Assembly: GCF_901933205.1 (NCBI RefSeq)
Contig: NC_044590.1
Coordinates: 10,443,501-10,507,500 of the forward strand
Direction of reading: 5' to 3'
DNA length: 64,000 nucleotides
Source: Camarhynchus parvulus
Lineage: Eukaryota > Chordata > Aves > Passeriformes > Thraupidae
Shown: in pieces, positions 23,619 to 36,086 of the stretch
Layout of the letters: the number at the start of each line of letters is the position of its first letter
Position numbering within the stretch: the stretch's first letter is position 1
The notes under the pieces: generated by a model
The model's database searches: none
Told to the model about the DNA's origin: nothing
What the model saw: only the letters and a program-made list of their open reading frames with translations
Program-made: the position numbers and the translations under genes

Positions 23619-26603
23619 TGGATTCAAGGGCCTGAAAAGTGCTGATGTCATTGGAAAGCTCTCAAATGTCTTACACGTGGAATAAAAACCAAAGTCTGAC
23701 CTAAAAAGGAAAATTAGATTAAGGAAATCAGTAAGAGAAGAGAGGACACAGGAGGGCACCAAGGGAAAGGTGAAAGTAGCAGCAGAATTGAGGGACTAAA
23801 AGAGACAGAGGGGTAGATCTGGGATATTCATGCTGATTTCAGTAGAAGGTCGGGAGAGGATATAAGAGATTAGCTGAGAATAAACCAGAATGCAAAAACA
23901 AGGTGCATTCATCTGGCACAGCTGAATTAAAAAGTGCTGTAGCAAGAAAAGTCAAAGGTAACTGATATTTCATGCTCCAGCTTCAGATCAGTAAAAGACA
24001 TCGCAAAGGTTGGTGGGAGGGGCTGTGACCTTGAGGACATCACCTGCACCAGGAAAGTCCACTCCAAACTGGGCAGTGAACTGGCACCAGGAATTCCCAG
24101 CACACCAAGAAGCTCTCCAAGTGTATCCTCACCACTGCAGGAAAATTGAGACGTGGGATGGTGCCAGTGGCAGTTTGTACCTTGTAAATAGACCAAAAGA
24201 AGATAAAGGATTAATTAATCAATCCCCAATATTTGTACAACACACCCTTATCACAGGCTGCCACTCACTCCTCCTCTTCTGCAGGCACAAAGGCCAAGTC
24301 CCAGCAGGCAGAACATTCAGTGCCAGCCCCAGCACTCACCGAGGCGGTGGAAGCTGCACTGTCACACCAGGACTTTCCCAGCATGGTCACCTGCAGATGT
24401 AAGAGCCAGGAGCAGGTCTGGAGAGGAAAACCTCTCTAAATCCACAAAGAACCAGGACCAGGCTGACCTATGAAGGATTCCAAGCCTTGGCAGGAAGGAG
24501 AAATTACAGGCTGGTGGGCAAAGATCCACAGCTTGCAAGGTCACAAGTCAAAATCCCTGTGGTCAGGAGCTGCCTGCTCACCCAGGGTGAAGCTGTGTCC
24601 CAGCTGCTCCTCCTCATCCTCGGGCTGAAGGAATGGGCACTGCCTGCCCCTCCTGGCCAGGGATGCCTGCAGCCAGAGCAGTGCCCTGGTGTCAGGTGAG
24701 CACATCTGTGGGGTCACCCGAGTGCCTGGCATGGAATCCTCTGGGGTTTGCTTTGAGGGGATTTGCTCTGGAGGTGATTTCCTCCCCCCACTGTGCACAG
24801 GAGCCGCAGTGACAAGCGGGAATTGCACTGCAGCACAGCACAGCCCTGCAGCAGCCCTGGTTTTATCTCACATCTAACCCCTACACCTTCTCCAGCATCT
24901 CCAATCCCTCCTGGGGCCTCCCTCCTGCTGCAGCATGTGGGGTGAGTGCCATCTCCAGAACTTTCTGGGGAGACCACCCAGACAGCTCCAAGCATTTCTC
25001 TCTGTCCATAGTTTGGGAGATGAAAACCTTTTATACTGCCATAGCTTGTTTCCTTCCTCTCACCCTCACATGGCACTTTAATACCTGTAACTTACCTTCT
25101 TCACTGCATTTTGGGGAGATTATTCACAAAGATCATCCCAAGGTGCAAACTTTGCACCTGGCTGGAAACTTTGAAGGTCAGCAGTTAGCTGGTTTATGTT
25201 TATTACAGACCAGAACATGAAAGCACAACACTGCTGGTGCACTGACACACTGGCAATAGACTCATATCAGGGACTTTAAAGGTCACAGCTGCTCATGAGG
25301 AGGGGAACCTCAAAATACAGTCTCCAAAAAGATGGAATCAGAACAACAGAACAAAACCCTCTGGCTACCTGAAACCAGGCCATGCTGGACAGCTCTGGTG
25401 TCAGTGATGAAGGCTTTTAGGAAGAAAATATCACATCAGGCACAGCAGGATGCTTCTAAAACAGCAAAGGGCTACTGAAAATTCTTTAGCATTTAGATGA
25501 GAAAATGTTATTTTATTTGCAACTATCCCTCCTGATAGCATCCTTGAATCTCTCAGTTTCTGGCCTTGAGGAAATTGCCCAGCCCATAATTCACTTGTGG
25601 AACAGGGTGGGCCTTCACCTGTAGTTCACAAAGCTGATGGAAATTTGGAAAATAATTGCCACGCTCCTGTTCTCCAGCCTGGGAACTATGCCCAGAGAAA
25701 GCAGAGACTTGCACAGAAACCCAGAGCAGAGCTGTGCTACCAGGTTTGGTACCCCTGCAAAGTGGGATCTGCACCACCCTCAAACACCTGCAGCACCACT
25801 CATCTCTCTAAATTCTGGTTTCTTTAATCTGTTAAGAAAGTCTGAGAATAAAGCCCTTGATCACAGGAACACAACAGTGTTAAGTGTAATGACAAATACA
25901 AAGAGCAACACTGGTTTTGAAAACAAATGTCACTTTTGCAGAGGGCTGTGGTTTAGAGGGAAAGTCAGGGCACTAGCAGAGGAAAACCATGACATTTTCT
26001 ACACAACCCTCACACACTGGTCCCATTAAAGGCCCTTCCACCTTCTATTAGGCAGCCATTTATTGGAATTAATTAAAATATCTCCTGTGCACTGGACTTG
26101 AAACTCATCAGTGCTTTGTCATTATCTGTGAGCTTTCTCCCCAGTTAAAGCAAATATTGTCCAATAATCTGGTTTGCAGTAAGTGTACAGAACATTTAGC
26201 CACAAAATACCCTGTGGCATTCAGGTATTTGACAAGCTGGAGGGTTTAAGGGCGTGTCTGGCATTTCTGTTTTGATATACAACTGTGCAATGTATTTTTT
26301 AATCCAAGCTCACATAGAAACTTGGCCTCAGAACCCTCTGGAACAGAAAAACAACAAACATGTTTCTGGAGCCATAACCTCAGTCGCTTGGCTTGGTCTG
26401 GCACTTAACCCTTGAGATGAACCAGCCATGCTGTCCTTGCAGCCTGCTCATTCACCTGGTTCTGCTGGCTGGGGAGCTTCACCTTCCAGTTTCCAGGTGG
26501 GTTTATTCTCAGGAATGTGGAAACTCAGGGTACTGAAAACATTTCCCTGTCTGCTCTGGGGTGCCCTGACCCCCAGGGCATCACTGACTCTGACCCTCAT
26601 TCA

Positions 26604-27481
26604 TGGAGAAAGTTTTCCAGACTTCAAGATAGACTGGAATCCACAGAAGTGTGAAATAGAGAGCAGTGTAGGTGTATCACGTGGTGAGAAATTGAGGTTT
26701 TGGGATTTTTAGTATGATGTGGCTGGAAGCAAGATGGAGGGCACAGGGTGTCATCCTGGGTTTCTTCTTCATGCTGCTTCTTCCTTCTTCTTGGGTTTGG
26801 GTGGCATTTTGTAATTAGACAGAAAACTCTGCAGTGCAGGTTTCCAGAGATCAGTTATTGGGTTAAAAAGGAAAATTATTTTATTTGCTGGGAAATGTCC
26901 TGACGAAGGCAGGAATGATGAATCTGACTCCATGTTCTTAGAAGGCTAATTTATTACTTTATGATACTATATTATATTAAAGAATACTATACTATACTAA
27001 AGAATACAGAAAGGATACTTATTGAATGCTAAAAAGACAATAATGAGAACTGGTGACTGTCCCCAGAGTCCTGACACAGCTTGGCCCTGATTGGCCAAAG
27101 AGTGAAAACAACTCACAGCAGAATGCAATGGAACAATCACCTGTGGGTAAACAATCTCCAAACCCATTGCACATGTGAGCACAACACAGGAGAAACAAAT
27201 GAGATAAGAATTGTTTTCCTTTCCTCTGAGGCTTCTCAGCTTCCCAGGAGAAAATCCTGGGCGAAGGGATTTTCCAGATAATGTGAATGCCACAGAAAAT
27301 AATCTAAGTGTCCTGTCTTAATTAGATAGTTTAGTCTTAAAAGACCTTTTAACAAGAGATTGTTGGCCATTTTGTGCCTTCTAATGAAAAGCTGCCCAAC
27401 TCACAGTAGTGATATTGTTTTACTGATAAGAAATAATAAACACCTGAGTCTGGACATGAGCTACCATCTCAAGTGCCTTCA
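26604..27481 (+). mobile_element. Family-3 LTR (copy H), split by a younger LTR
   Basis: The sequences 26604-26876 and 27301-27481 together match, in order, the block at 50836-51298 in ACTR5 intron 3. Shared landmarks are GACTTCAAGATAGACT, GATGGAGGGCACAGGGTGTC, GTTTGGGTGGCATTTTG, CACAGTAGTGA, the poly-A word GATAAGAAATAATAAACACC, and the end CAAGTGCCTTCA. The LTR at 26877 is inserted between the two halves. Outer ends are set by where the similarity stops and by TG...CA. I found no target-site duplication, so they are approximate. Confidence 0.7.
26877..27294 (-). mobile_element. Family-2 solo LTR (copy F, minus), nested inside copy H
   Basis: A 418-bp LTR flanked by GAAAAT at 26871-26876 and 27295-27300. 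Read on the minus strand it begins TGTGGCATTCACATT and shares its length with the plus-strand copy at 38430. Common features are a GGCCAATCAGGGCCAAG (CCAAT-like) word, an AATAATAAATCAGCCTTC poly-A region and a GAACATGGAGTCAGATTCATC block. Insertion inside another LTR makes it the younger of the two. Confidence 0.85.
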
Positions 27482-29954
27482 AATCCCAGAGAAACCAATA
27501 CAGGAGCTTCTCTCCAGCCACTCCCATGGCTCTGGTGCCTTCACCCAGGTCCCGCTCCTCTCCCAGGAGTGAGCACACCCTTTGTCCCCTGTAGCAGCAC
27601 CCAGAGCTGCTGTGAAGGCTGGCAGTGCCACCCTGACTCTGAGCAAACCCAGCACACAGCTGGGCCAGCTTCAGAGGGACCTGAGTTCAGCAGGATTTGA
27701 CCATCTGGGAAGGAAAGGAGCACAAGGAGACTGTAAATGCTGGAGCTGCTGCTGCCAGCCCGGGCAGAGCTGCCCCAGGGAAATGATCCTGACAGGCCAT
27801 GCATCTTTAATGGTGCTCTCTGCACAGAACACATTTGATAGCTGAAGGCACAAAAGCCTCAGCAGGAGTGTCAGGAGCCTTTGTCCATCTTTCAGAGCCA
27901 GATCCAGTTTCTACAGTTGATGAAAGTCCCCCTGTTAGTTTTAGCAGGGCCTGAGGAAGGAAAGCTGCAGCTCGGGCTTACAGCTGTGAGAGTCAGGGCT
28001 GGTTTATAGGGATTTAAACACCGATATTCCATGCTTAGCACTTTCTCCTCTCTAAGGAGGATGGCTTTAATGGTCAGCTGCCCTGACAGTGATGATGCTG
28101 TGCAAACACAAGACTGCAGCAGGAGCATTCAAACAACCTGGGTTATGTTCTCAGAGTTCCCCTGTCACTCATGCCCACTGTTTCCAAAAGGGAACATAAT
28201 GCCCTTACTCTTTAAATCCACAAATTCACATTTAAATAATCAGCACTTAAGAACAGTGAGAATGAGAACAAAGCAACACCAAAAGATGCATCAGGAGACA
28301 GCAGGAACTCAGCCCTTTATCAGAGTTCCCTGACATTCAGAATACAGATCCAAGGTTAAGGTATCCAGCCTCAATTGAATATTCAGTATTGCACAATGCA
28401 CACAGCACTAAAAGCAACATCAGGATTCTTTTTTTCCCCCTGAGGCCACTGAGACCTGGTTTAATGTTGTATCAAGACATCCCAACAGAGCAGAACACAC
28501 AGAGCAAACCTCATTCCCTGGTCATGGGAACACACAGGTCACTCCTGCCCCAAACTTGGGTTGTATTTTTCAAACCCCCAGATTTCCCCACTTTTACTGA
28601 GCTTTTAGCAAAGCAGATAAATGTGATTTTTTCCTTTCCCAGTGCATTCAGCAGTTCATTTGGGCATGGCTCTGCATCTATTGCAGGTCAAGGTGTTCCT
28701 AATTGCTTTCACATGTATTCCAGTTAACCAGGCCTGGTCATGTTACACAGCAAATGAAAAACCATTTTTTCATTGAGATCCTAACAAGGAGGAAAAAGTC
28801 AATATGACAATTGTAGCAGGAAAAGTGATGATGACAACATACACTGTCCTACAGGATGTAAAATGGGGGGAAAATTGATTCTAATCAATATTAATTGGAA
28901 ATTTCCTGCTCTGATACTCTGAGTGCTTCTCAAAAGCCTGGTTCACAGTTGTACCACCTGATCTGATCATGGGCATTACTGTCCCACAGAGTTTGGCTGA
29001 TATCTTTTGACACAAAGATGAACTTCCAGGAAAAATAAATACTAAGAAAAAAGGAACAAAGAGCAAGATGATGGTTGTTTCACAAATGAGTTCTCCTCAC
29101 ATATTTCTCCATTTTATAAGACATAAAGCTGTTAATTTCTAGTTCCCATTAGAAGATTTGGTGCCTGACCAGGCAGAGTGCAGAGGGCTTTATTTCAAGT
29201 TCTTATCCATGCCCAACATCCCCTTTTCAATGGCTGCTGCTTGTTTAACAATAACCACATCTATCCATGCAGTTATTCAGCTGTTCTGAAGGTGACTGCA
29301 CGGATAAAAACTCACAGCACTGGGGCTGAAGTTATCCAAAAGGATCCTTGGCCACTTACATTACATAAACAGCATTTATTTCAGTCTGAAAACATTCCAG
29401 GTGTTGGCTCAGTAGCCAGGACAAGCACAGAGCCACCACACTGCTCAAGCTCCCAGGAAAACACAAGTGCAGAAGGGAAGATGCCGTTGAAAAATGTAAG
29501 AGGACCCTGTGTGGAGTTATTCCAAAGCACACAAGACACTGCTAAATGTTGATAACTGCTTAGCATTAATTATTTTTTTTTAAATTCCACCCACAGGTGA
29601 GGGAATAAAGCCCTCATGTTTGAAATGAGCACTTTTGAAGGCTCAGCAGAATTAATGCTGTAATGACTCAGTGCTGGTTACCAGCAGAAGTTAAATGGTG
29701 GCACTAAAGAGACCCCAGAGGGACAGGGCCAGCTCACAGCAGCACCTGGCTGTCCCAGTGCTCTGCAAACCTAACCCCACTCATTTCCTAAAGGTTTTGG
29801 AGAAGGATTATTGTGGAGGAGAAGGAAAGAAGGGAAGATTTGTGATGGTTAATCTGAGTATTTCTTAAGGAGCTACAGCATTTTTATACTCATCAGAGAA
29901 ATGCAGTTCTGCAGATTGGAGTGTGGGGAGAATTAGGGATGGCTGTTTCCATGG

Positions 29955-30054
29955 CTGGAGATGGACAAGCTGCTAATTGCTTTGAGGAGATGCTTTGGCA
30001 CCCATGGAGATGGACAAGCTGCTCCTTGGTTTAAGGAGATGCTTTGGCACCCAT
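29955..30054. repeat. Tandem duplication of a roughly 50-bp unit
   Basis: Two adjacent copies of a unit beginning GGAGATGGACAAGCTGCT and ending GAGATGCTTTGGCACCCAT, with a few substitutions in the middle. No function is suggested. Confidence 0.85.
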
Positions 30055-30812
30055 GCTAAGTCATTCCTGAGGAGCAGTGCTTAAAATGGGTGACTTCTGC
30101 TCTGCCTTGTGCCAACAGACTGCAGCCAGCTCTGTCAGCTGGGATGGAGCCCTCTCAAGACAGCCACCAAAGCCCTCAGGTGTGGGATTAAACTGCCCCT
30201 CCCTTCCTCAGAAACCCCTGCTCAGCACTTTGGGACACTAAATAACATATAACACAGAATGCTGTGGCTGAGCTCCTTTGGTAAGGTCATAAATTTCCTT
30301 GGTAATAATGTTTTAGAGGCATATGGGGGGTGAGGCAGCAGTGAAGTCACCAGAAACACAGATTTATATCTATTAAATCTATTAAAGCTGCAGTGAGTAT
30401 TCACAGTAAAATTATTTTCTTGACTGTGCCTTAAATCACATTCTTAACAAATAATTTTAATACCTGGACTACAGCAGCCTGGTGTTAAAATATCACTGCC
30501 TTCTATCAAGGAGATATTCCTATCCCTGACCATGAAACAGTGGGGAGAAAAAAATCATCTAAATCTGAAATACAGTAGGAAAAAGAAAGGTTTCCAAAAG
30601 CAACGAATGCTGGTTTAAATCTGCTCCCAAATATCAACAGAAGATTTGTCTTGTTATCAGGCTGGGCACTTACAAATCACCTCATAATGCCTGAAATACA
30701 AATTCTGCTGAGCAAGGGACAAAATCTTGCCTTTTCTCCTGTGTGGTGGGCTGTAAGTCCTCACTGAGGTGTGTATAAATAAAAAATAAATAAATAAAAT
30801 ACATACACCCAT

Positions 30813-30961
30813 GGAGTGTAGCTGAAGTGTCAGGTCTGACTTATTTTTTAATAAAAAGTTTGCAGCTCTCATGGACACAGGGATCCTGAGGCTCACTTTG
30901 GAGGCGGAGGCACACCTGGCTTGGCAGCATCGTCCCCCAGCCCATGGAAAAGCCCTGGGAG
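30813..30961 (-). repeat. Dispersed repeat, inverted copy of 34551-34693
   Basis: The reverse complement matches the block at 34551-34693 over about 145 bp, including the words CAGGTCTGACTTATTTTTT, GCAGCTCTCATGGACACAG and CTTGGCAGCAT. The two copies are about 3.7 kb apart in opposite orientation. Probably part of a retroelement; the family is not identified. Confidence 0.75.
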
Positions 30962-31397
30962 GTGCTGGCAGAGCCCAGCTGCAGGTGGGAGATGTTGCAC
31001 AGCTCCCCTGGCACTGCAGGCTGGAGGTGCCCCACTCCCAGTTCACACGTGTGGGAGGGATGGAGAAAAATCCTCTCCTGCTTCCTTTCACTGATTCATG
31101 CAGGCAGCTCCTTGCATTTCTTAAGACAAGAATTAACAGAGTTAATGAGTTGCTATCAATTCCTTATTTCTGGAAAGCTGATGCTCTCACTGCCTCTGCC
31201 CAGCACAGGCACACAGCAGCACTGGAAGGGAAAAGTCCATGTGGTTTCCTTGGGCTCTCACATGGCCTGGGGGACCCAATTTAGAGATCACCAAGGACTC
31301 TGAGTGACCTCTGGAAGGCATGAGCCCTTCCCTCTTGGGGTCTCTGGCTGCTCAGAGTGACCCCAAGATATGTTAAAGTCTCTTTTCCCAGCCCGGC

Positions 31398-31775
31398 TGT
31401 CGAAGAAGGAGTCAGAGCTTTTCAGCTCTCGTTCTCAAGGCTGTTTATTGTTTCTTATCTATAAAATTTTTCTCCTGTCCAGCCGAGGTCAGACAGATGC
31501 ACTCTGCCCGTCCCCGGGGCAGTGTTATCTTTTTATACTAAAAACTATACGTACATTATTTACCATAACTTCCCAATACCTATCACCTGTGTTAGACAGT
31601 GAGCTTCTACTCTAAACCAATCCAAAAGTGCCAACATCACAGCAGAAGATGGAGGCCAAGAAGAAGAAGAAGGAGAAAGGCTGGACACACCCAGATCCCT
31701 CCATCTTGCCCCCTGAACCCCCATTCTAAAAACCCCAAAAATCTATTTTCCACCCCATGAAAACTTCAATATCAT
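31398..31775 (-). mobile_element. LTR-like element (copy J, minus), ends approximate
   Basis: Read on the minus strand it has a GATGGAGGGAT block, a TATAAAAAGATAACACTGCC TATA-like region, a GATAAGAAACAATAAACAGC poly-A region and the terminus CTCCTTCTTCGACA. This is the same signal order as copies H and I (GATGGAGGGC, then GATAAGAAATAATAAACACC), so it is probably a related ERVL-type LTR. The right boundary is uncertain. Confidence 0.55.
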
Positions 31776-33439
31776 TCTACTTAAACTGTCGTGGCTTGCA
31801 GATCTTCATATAAGGTTGGTAATTTTTTACAGGACTCCTTGGGAACACCTGAAGTGGGATATACTGGGGTTACTCCACCACAGAAGGAAAAGCAACAAGT
31901 CACAGAGACCTGTTTACCTCCTCTCCTCTCCCCTCCCCCATCAATGCAAACCAACAGACCCAAAATTTCTGAAATCACACAGCTGAGAATCAAACCCCTG
32001 TGAGACAAAGCTGACTCCCAGCTGGACAACCTCCACACTCATTATTCCATCCCTCTGAGCTCATCTTCTGCCTACCCACACCTCCTCCACGGGCTGAGCC
32101 CACCACCAGGCACTCAAATGCACCCACCAGCACAGCACAGGCACAGCTGGGCAGGATCCCTTTTATTCTGCAAGGATTAGAAATGCTCCAACCAAATGTG
32201 CCATGTAATTATTGCAGTAATGTATAAAGCAGAGTGGAGGTGGTGAGTGGTTCATGGTGCCTTATTTAGTGGCAGGTGATTAGTTAAGTTCCAAGGTTGG
32301 GGATTTTTTTTTTCTTTCTTTCTTAATCTTTTACTCTTCTGTGAAAAATTCAATTTGCCTTAAGGCAGTGTTGAGAGCTGATACTGACCTAATCCCTGAG
32401 CGGCTGGACCTGACCTGCTGCAAATTCCCACCTCTATCACAAAACCACATTCCTCTCCCTGACAATACAATGGCCTCTGGATCCTTTTACCCTCAGACCC
32501 TGCTTAAAATGTGTGCCTCAAAGCGCATTATATAATTGTGAATCAAGAGTCAGATCTGAGCCAGCAGGTGAAAATGTATTTGTCTTGTTCTGCCAGCCTG
32601 AAAAAGCAGCATTAAATATTTTCTCTAGTTCTTTCTTTGAAGGCTTCCAGGTTTTCCTTCTCCTCCCTTCCCTGTTAGGATCTTAATCTTTCTGCTCAGC
32701 AAACATTAATTCTCTTCTGTGCTTCTAGTGTTAAAATTGGCATCTCTGTTGATCACTCTTGTTCCCTTCCCTGTGCACCTAATTGACCATTATCACTGCT
32801 AATGTCACCAGGAATCTGGGAGGGATTCTTAATATCAGAGTTCTCCTGGGGAACAGCTCAGGGAGGAACTGCAGGCAGAAATATGCATTTATTTCTTCTT
32901 CCAGCCCTGCAGTAGCAGTGAGTTTGATATACACTCTCCTCCCTCTGCATTGAGAAGTTTAAGCAAATAATTTGAAGGTTGTATTCTCAAGCACAAGGGT
33001 GTTCCAACACCCTCCCAGTGACACCCAGCTGTATTCCTGAAACACAAGGGTAACAGTGGCCTTGGCCATGTGGGTGTCAGCATGCAGCCATGTGGAAGGA
33101 AAAAGCACAAATGTATTTACATCACACAGAAAATGTGGGCTGGTGGCTCAGAGGTGAGCAGTGATGTGCGAGCAAAGCTGTGGCACATTGTGCCAGGATG
33201 TGCATAGAGCACGTTCCAGCTGCATCATTCTGCTCCTGCTCAAGCCATTAGTGCTGCATTCCCACCAGGAGAAGATAAATGCTCCCAGGCTCCAGGAATT
33301 GATGGCAGAATGTGCTGTACTGGAGATAAAGGGATGAGGTGTCAGTGCTGGCATTGTGACCCTGTGGGATGCACCAGGGACAGCCAGCAGTGCTGCTGCA
33401 CTCACAGCAGGGCAGGGATGCAGCCAGCAGACCCTGGAG

Positions 33440-33837
33440 TGTGGCGGTGCTCACAGAGGTCCCAGGATGAGGGAAGAAATGAGAATCTTGACTCCATGTT
33501 TCAGAAGGCTGATTTATTATTTTATGATATATATTATATTAAAAGAAAATTATATATTGAAGCTACACTAAAAGAATAAAAGAAAGGATTTCATCAGAAG
33601 GCTAGCAAGGAAAAAGAAGAAATGATAATAAAATCTTGTGACTGACCAGAGAGTCCAAGCCAGATGACTGTGATTGGTCATTAATTGAAAACAACCACAT
33701 GAGACCAATCACAGATCCACCTGTTGCATTCCACAGCAGCAGATAATCATTGTTTACATTTCCTTTCTGAGGCCTCTCAGCTTCTCAGGAGAAAAGGATC
33801 CTAACAAAAGAATTTTTCATAAAATATGTCTGTGACA
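33440..33837 (-). mobile_element. Family-1 solo LTR (copy D, minus) with 6-bp target-site duplication
   Basis: A 398-bp LTR running on the plus strand from TGTGGCGGTGCTCACAGAGG to GTCTGTGACA, bracketed by CTGGAG at 33434-33439 and 33838-33843. Landmarks match copies A-C. Confidence 0.9.
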
Positions 33838-33944
33838 CTGGAGTACAAGAGCTAAGTATAAAGGCACACCAGGGCACCTCCCAGAGCATCCCCACATTGG
33901 TGTGCTGGACACTGAGTGCAGGATCTTAGAGCTGAATGAAAATC

Positions 33945-34205
33945 ACCCCCTCATGGAATGGCTTGGCTTGGAAGGGACCTTCAGGACCACCCAGTTCCAC
34001 CCCCTGCCATGGGCAGGGACACCTTCCACTGTCCCAGGGTTGCTCCAAGCCCTGTCCAGCCTGGCCTTGGGCACTGCCAGGGATCCAGGGGCAGCCCCAG
34101 CTGCTCTGGGCACCCTGTGCCAGGGCCTCACCGCCCTCACAGGCAGGAATTCATTCCTCATATTTAATCCAAATCTATCCCCTTTCAGTATAAAATGTCT
34201 CTGTG
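33945..34205 (-). mobile_element. CR1 LINE 3' fragment (antisense)
   Basis: The plus strand reads GGAATGGCTTGGCTTGGAAG, then CCACCCCCTGCCATGGGCAG and GGGCAGCCCCAGCTGCTCTG. This is the complement of the familiar CR1 3' end. The 5' part of the element is missing, the usual CR1 truncation. Confidence 0.85.
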
Positions 34206-34373
34206 TGCACAGCTCACAGGTTTACAAACCTTTTTGAGCCTCTCTGGAAAGAGGCACCGGAGGGCTGGGCATGACAGCAGGGTCATTGCTGCTTCTCTAC
34301 ACGTGTTCTGCTTCCCAAAATGGCCAGGGAAAGCAGTTTTGACAAAAACTGGAGAGAGTAGTGGAAAACAGAG

Positions 34374-34871
34374 CATGTCCTGTGGAGCTCTGACAACTCA
34401 AGGCCTTTCATTCTGTTTTCCATGGAACAGTGCTGAGAGGAAAAGGGACAGCTCTGGAAAATCCCCCTGCTCCACCTGCACCTGGGTGTACTTGTTTGGG
34501 CTGGGATAGAGGTAATTTCTTTCCAGTAGCTGCTATGGGCTTGTGTGGGGCTCCCAGAGTTTTTCTATGGACTGGGAGACAATGCTGCCAAGCCAGGTGT
34601 GCCTCCAAAGTGAGCCTCAGGATCTCTGTGTCCATGAGAGCTGCAAACTGGCTTTTAAAAAAATAAGTCAGACCTGAAACTTCAGTTACTCTCCATGTCT
34701 TGTGGAGCTCTGACAACCAAAGGCTTTTCATTCTGCTTTCCATGGAACAGTGCTGAGAGGAAAAGGGACAACTCTGGAAAATCCCACTGCCCCACCTGCA
34801 CCTGGGTGTACTTGTTTGGGCTGGGATGGAGGTAATTTTCTTCCCAGTAGCTGCTATGGGCCTGTCTGGGG
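34374..34871. repeat. Direct repeat of about 177 bp flanking a dispersed repeat
   Basis: The block 34374-34550 is repeated at 34694-34871 (offset 320 bp). Each copy carries GTGGAGCTCTGACAAC, CCATGGAACAGTGCTGAGAG, CACCTGCACCTGGGTGTACT and GTAGCTGCTATGGGC. The 34551-34693 spacer is the block that recurs inverted at 30813. The right copy overlaps the start of the LTR at 34813, so the duplication appears to include an LTR 5' end. Confidence 0.85.
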
Positions 34872-35320
34872 TTTGTGCTGATAACACAGGGGTGTTTCAG
34901 CTCCTGCAGAGCAGGGTTTGCACCATGCCAAGGACTGTTCTATTCCAGCAGCCAGGAGCCCGGGGTGCTGCAGGTGTGGGTGGGGACACAGGAGGGACAG
35001 CTGACCCCAGGTGGCCCCAGGGACACACAGCCACACATGGGGCCTCATGCTCAGCACTCAGAGCTGGGGGGAGAAGAGGGAAAGGGGAATTTTGGAGTGT
35101 TTGTCTTCCCCAGGCACTCCTCTGCTGAGGAGGGCTGAACACCTGCTGCCCGTGGGGAGTGGGGAATGAATTCCTCGTTTGGTTTTGCTTGCATGAGTGA
35201 CTTTCACTTCCCATATTAAACTGCCTTTATCTCAATCCATGAGTTTTCTCACTTTTCTCTCACCCCTCACACTGGGGCAGTGAGCAAGTGGCTCCATGGG
35301 GCTGAGATCAAACCACAACA
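34813..35320 (+). mobile_element. Avian ERVL-type LTR (solo or partial)
   Basis: The 5' part, TGTTTGGGCTGGGATGGAGG TAATTTTCTTCCCAGTAGCT in two words, and the 3' end, GGCTGAGATCAAACCACAACA, have the layout I know for the abundant avian ERVL LTR family (GGGCTGGGATAGAG start, AAACCACAACA end). Between them are TTAAACTGCCTTTATCTCAA and GAGTTTTCTCACTTTTCTCTC. Terminal coordinates are inferred. No target-site duplication was confirmed. Confidence 0.65.
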
Positions 35321-35825
35321 CCAGGGAGGGAGGATGCTGCGGGCATGAAATGGGATTCTCTCTCCACATCTCAAGCAGGGCATTCTGCATTTTGTATCCT
35401 GCATCCATCCCATCTAATGCCTTAAACTTCTCTTTCCAACAGCTAAACTATTTTAAAATCTTGTCATTCACTCATTTGAGTAACTCTTTTTTCTTGAGAA
35501 ACTCTCTTTTCTCTGGAGAAATTATTCCATCGTGCTGTTCAGTAAGGCAGAAATTAAACATGATCATATTAATTATGGTTCCTCATTTAACATAAAGCTG
35601 TAATCAAATGGCTTTTATGTCTAAACAGTTGTGGCAGTGGTACTAAAAAATGGTGCCATTAAAGGCTTGCACTTAACTTCAAAATATTTGAATTATACAT
35701 CTCAGAAGAAACTGATGCCAGACTGAGAGAGGTACAAACTTTTAATTTTTAAGCAGAAACATTAAGGTGCAAAGCACTTTAAACATAAACATACTTTTTG
35801 CTTTAAATTTCAGGAAGATCTGAAA

Positions 35826-36086
35826 TAATATATATATATTTATAACAATAATATATTTATATATAAATATATATTTATAATACATATTTATAAATAACTA
35901 TATATTTAGATTTCTATATTTATAATAATCTGAAATAATATATATTATTATATAATATATTATATTCACATATTATACTATATATTTATAATATATAAAT
36001 ATGTTTTATATATTATTATATATAAAATTTATAATATTTCTATATAATATAAAATATTTATATATATTTTATAATTTATAAAATAC
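35826..36086. repeat. AT-rich simple-sequence tract
   Basis: Roughly 260 bp of ATATATTTATAATATA-type sequence, similar in kind to the tract at 8626. No genes. Confidence 0.95.
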
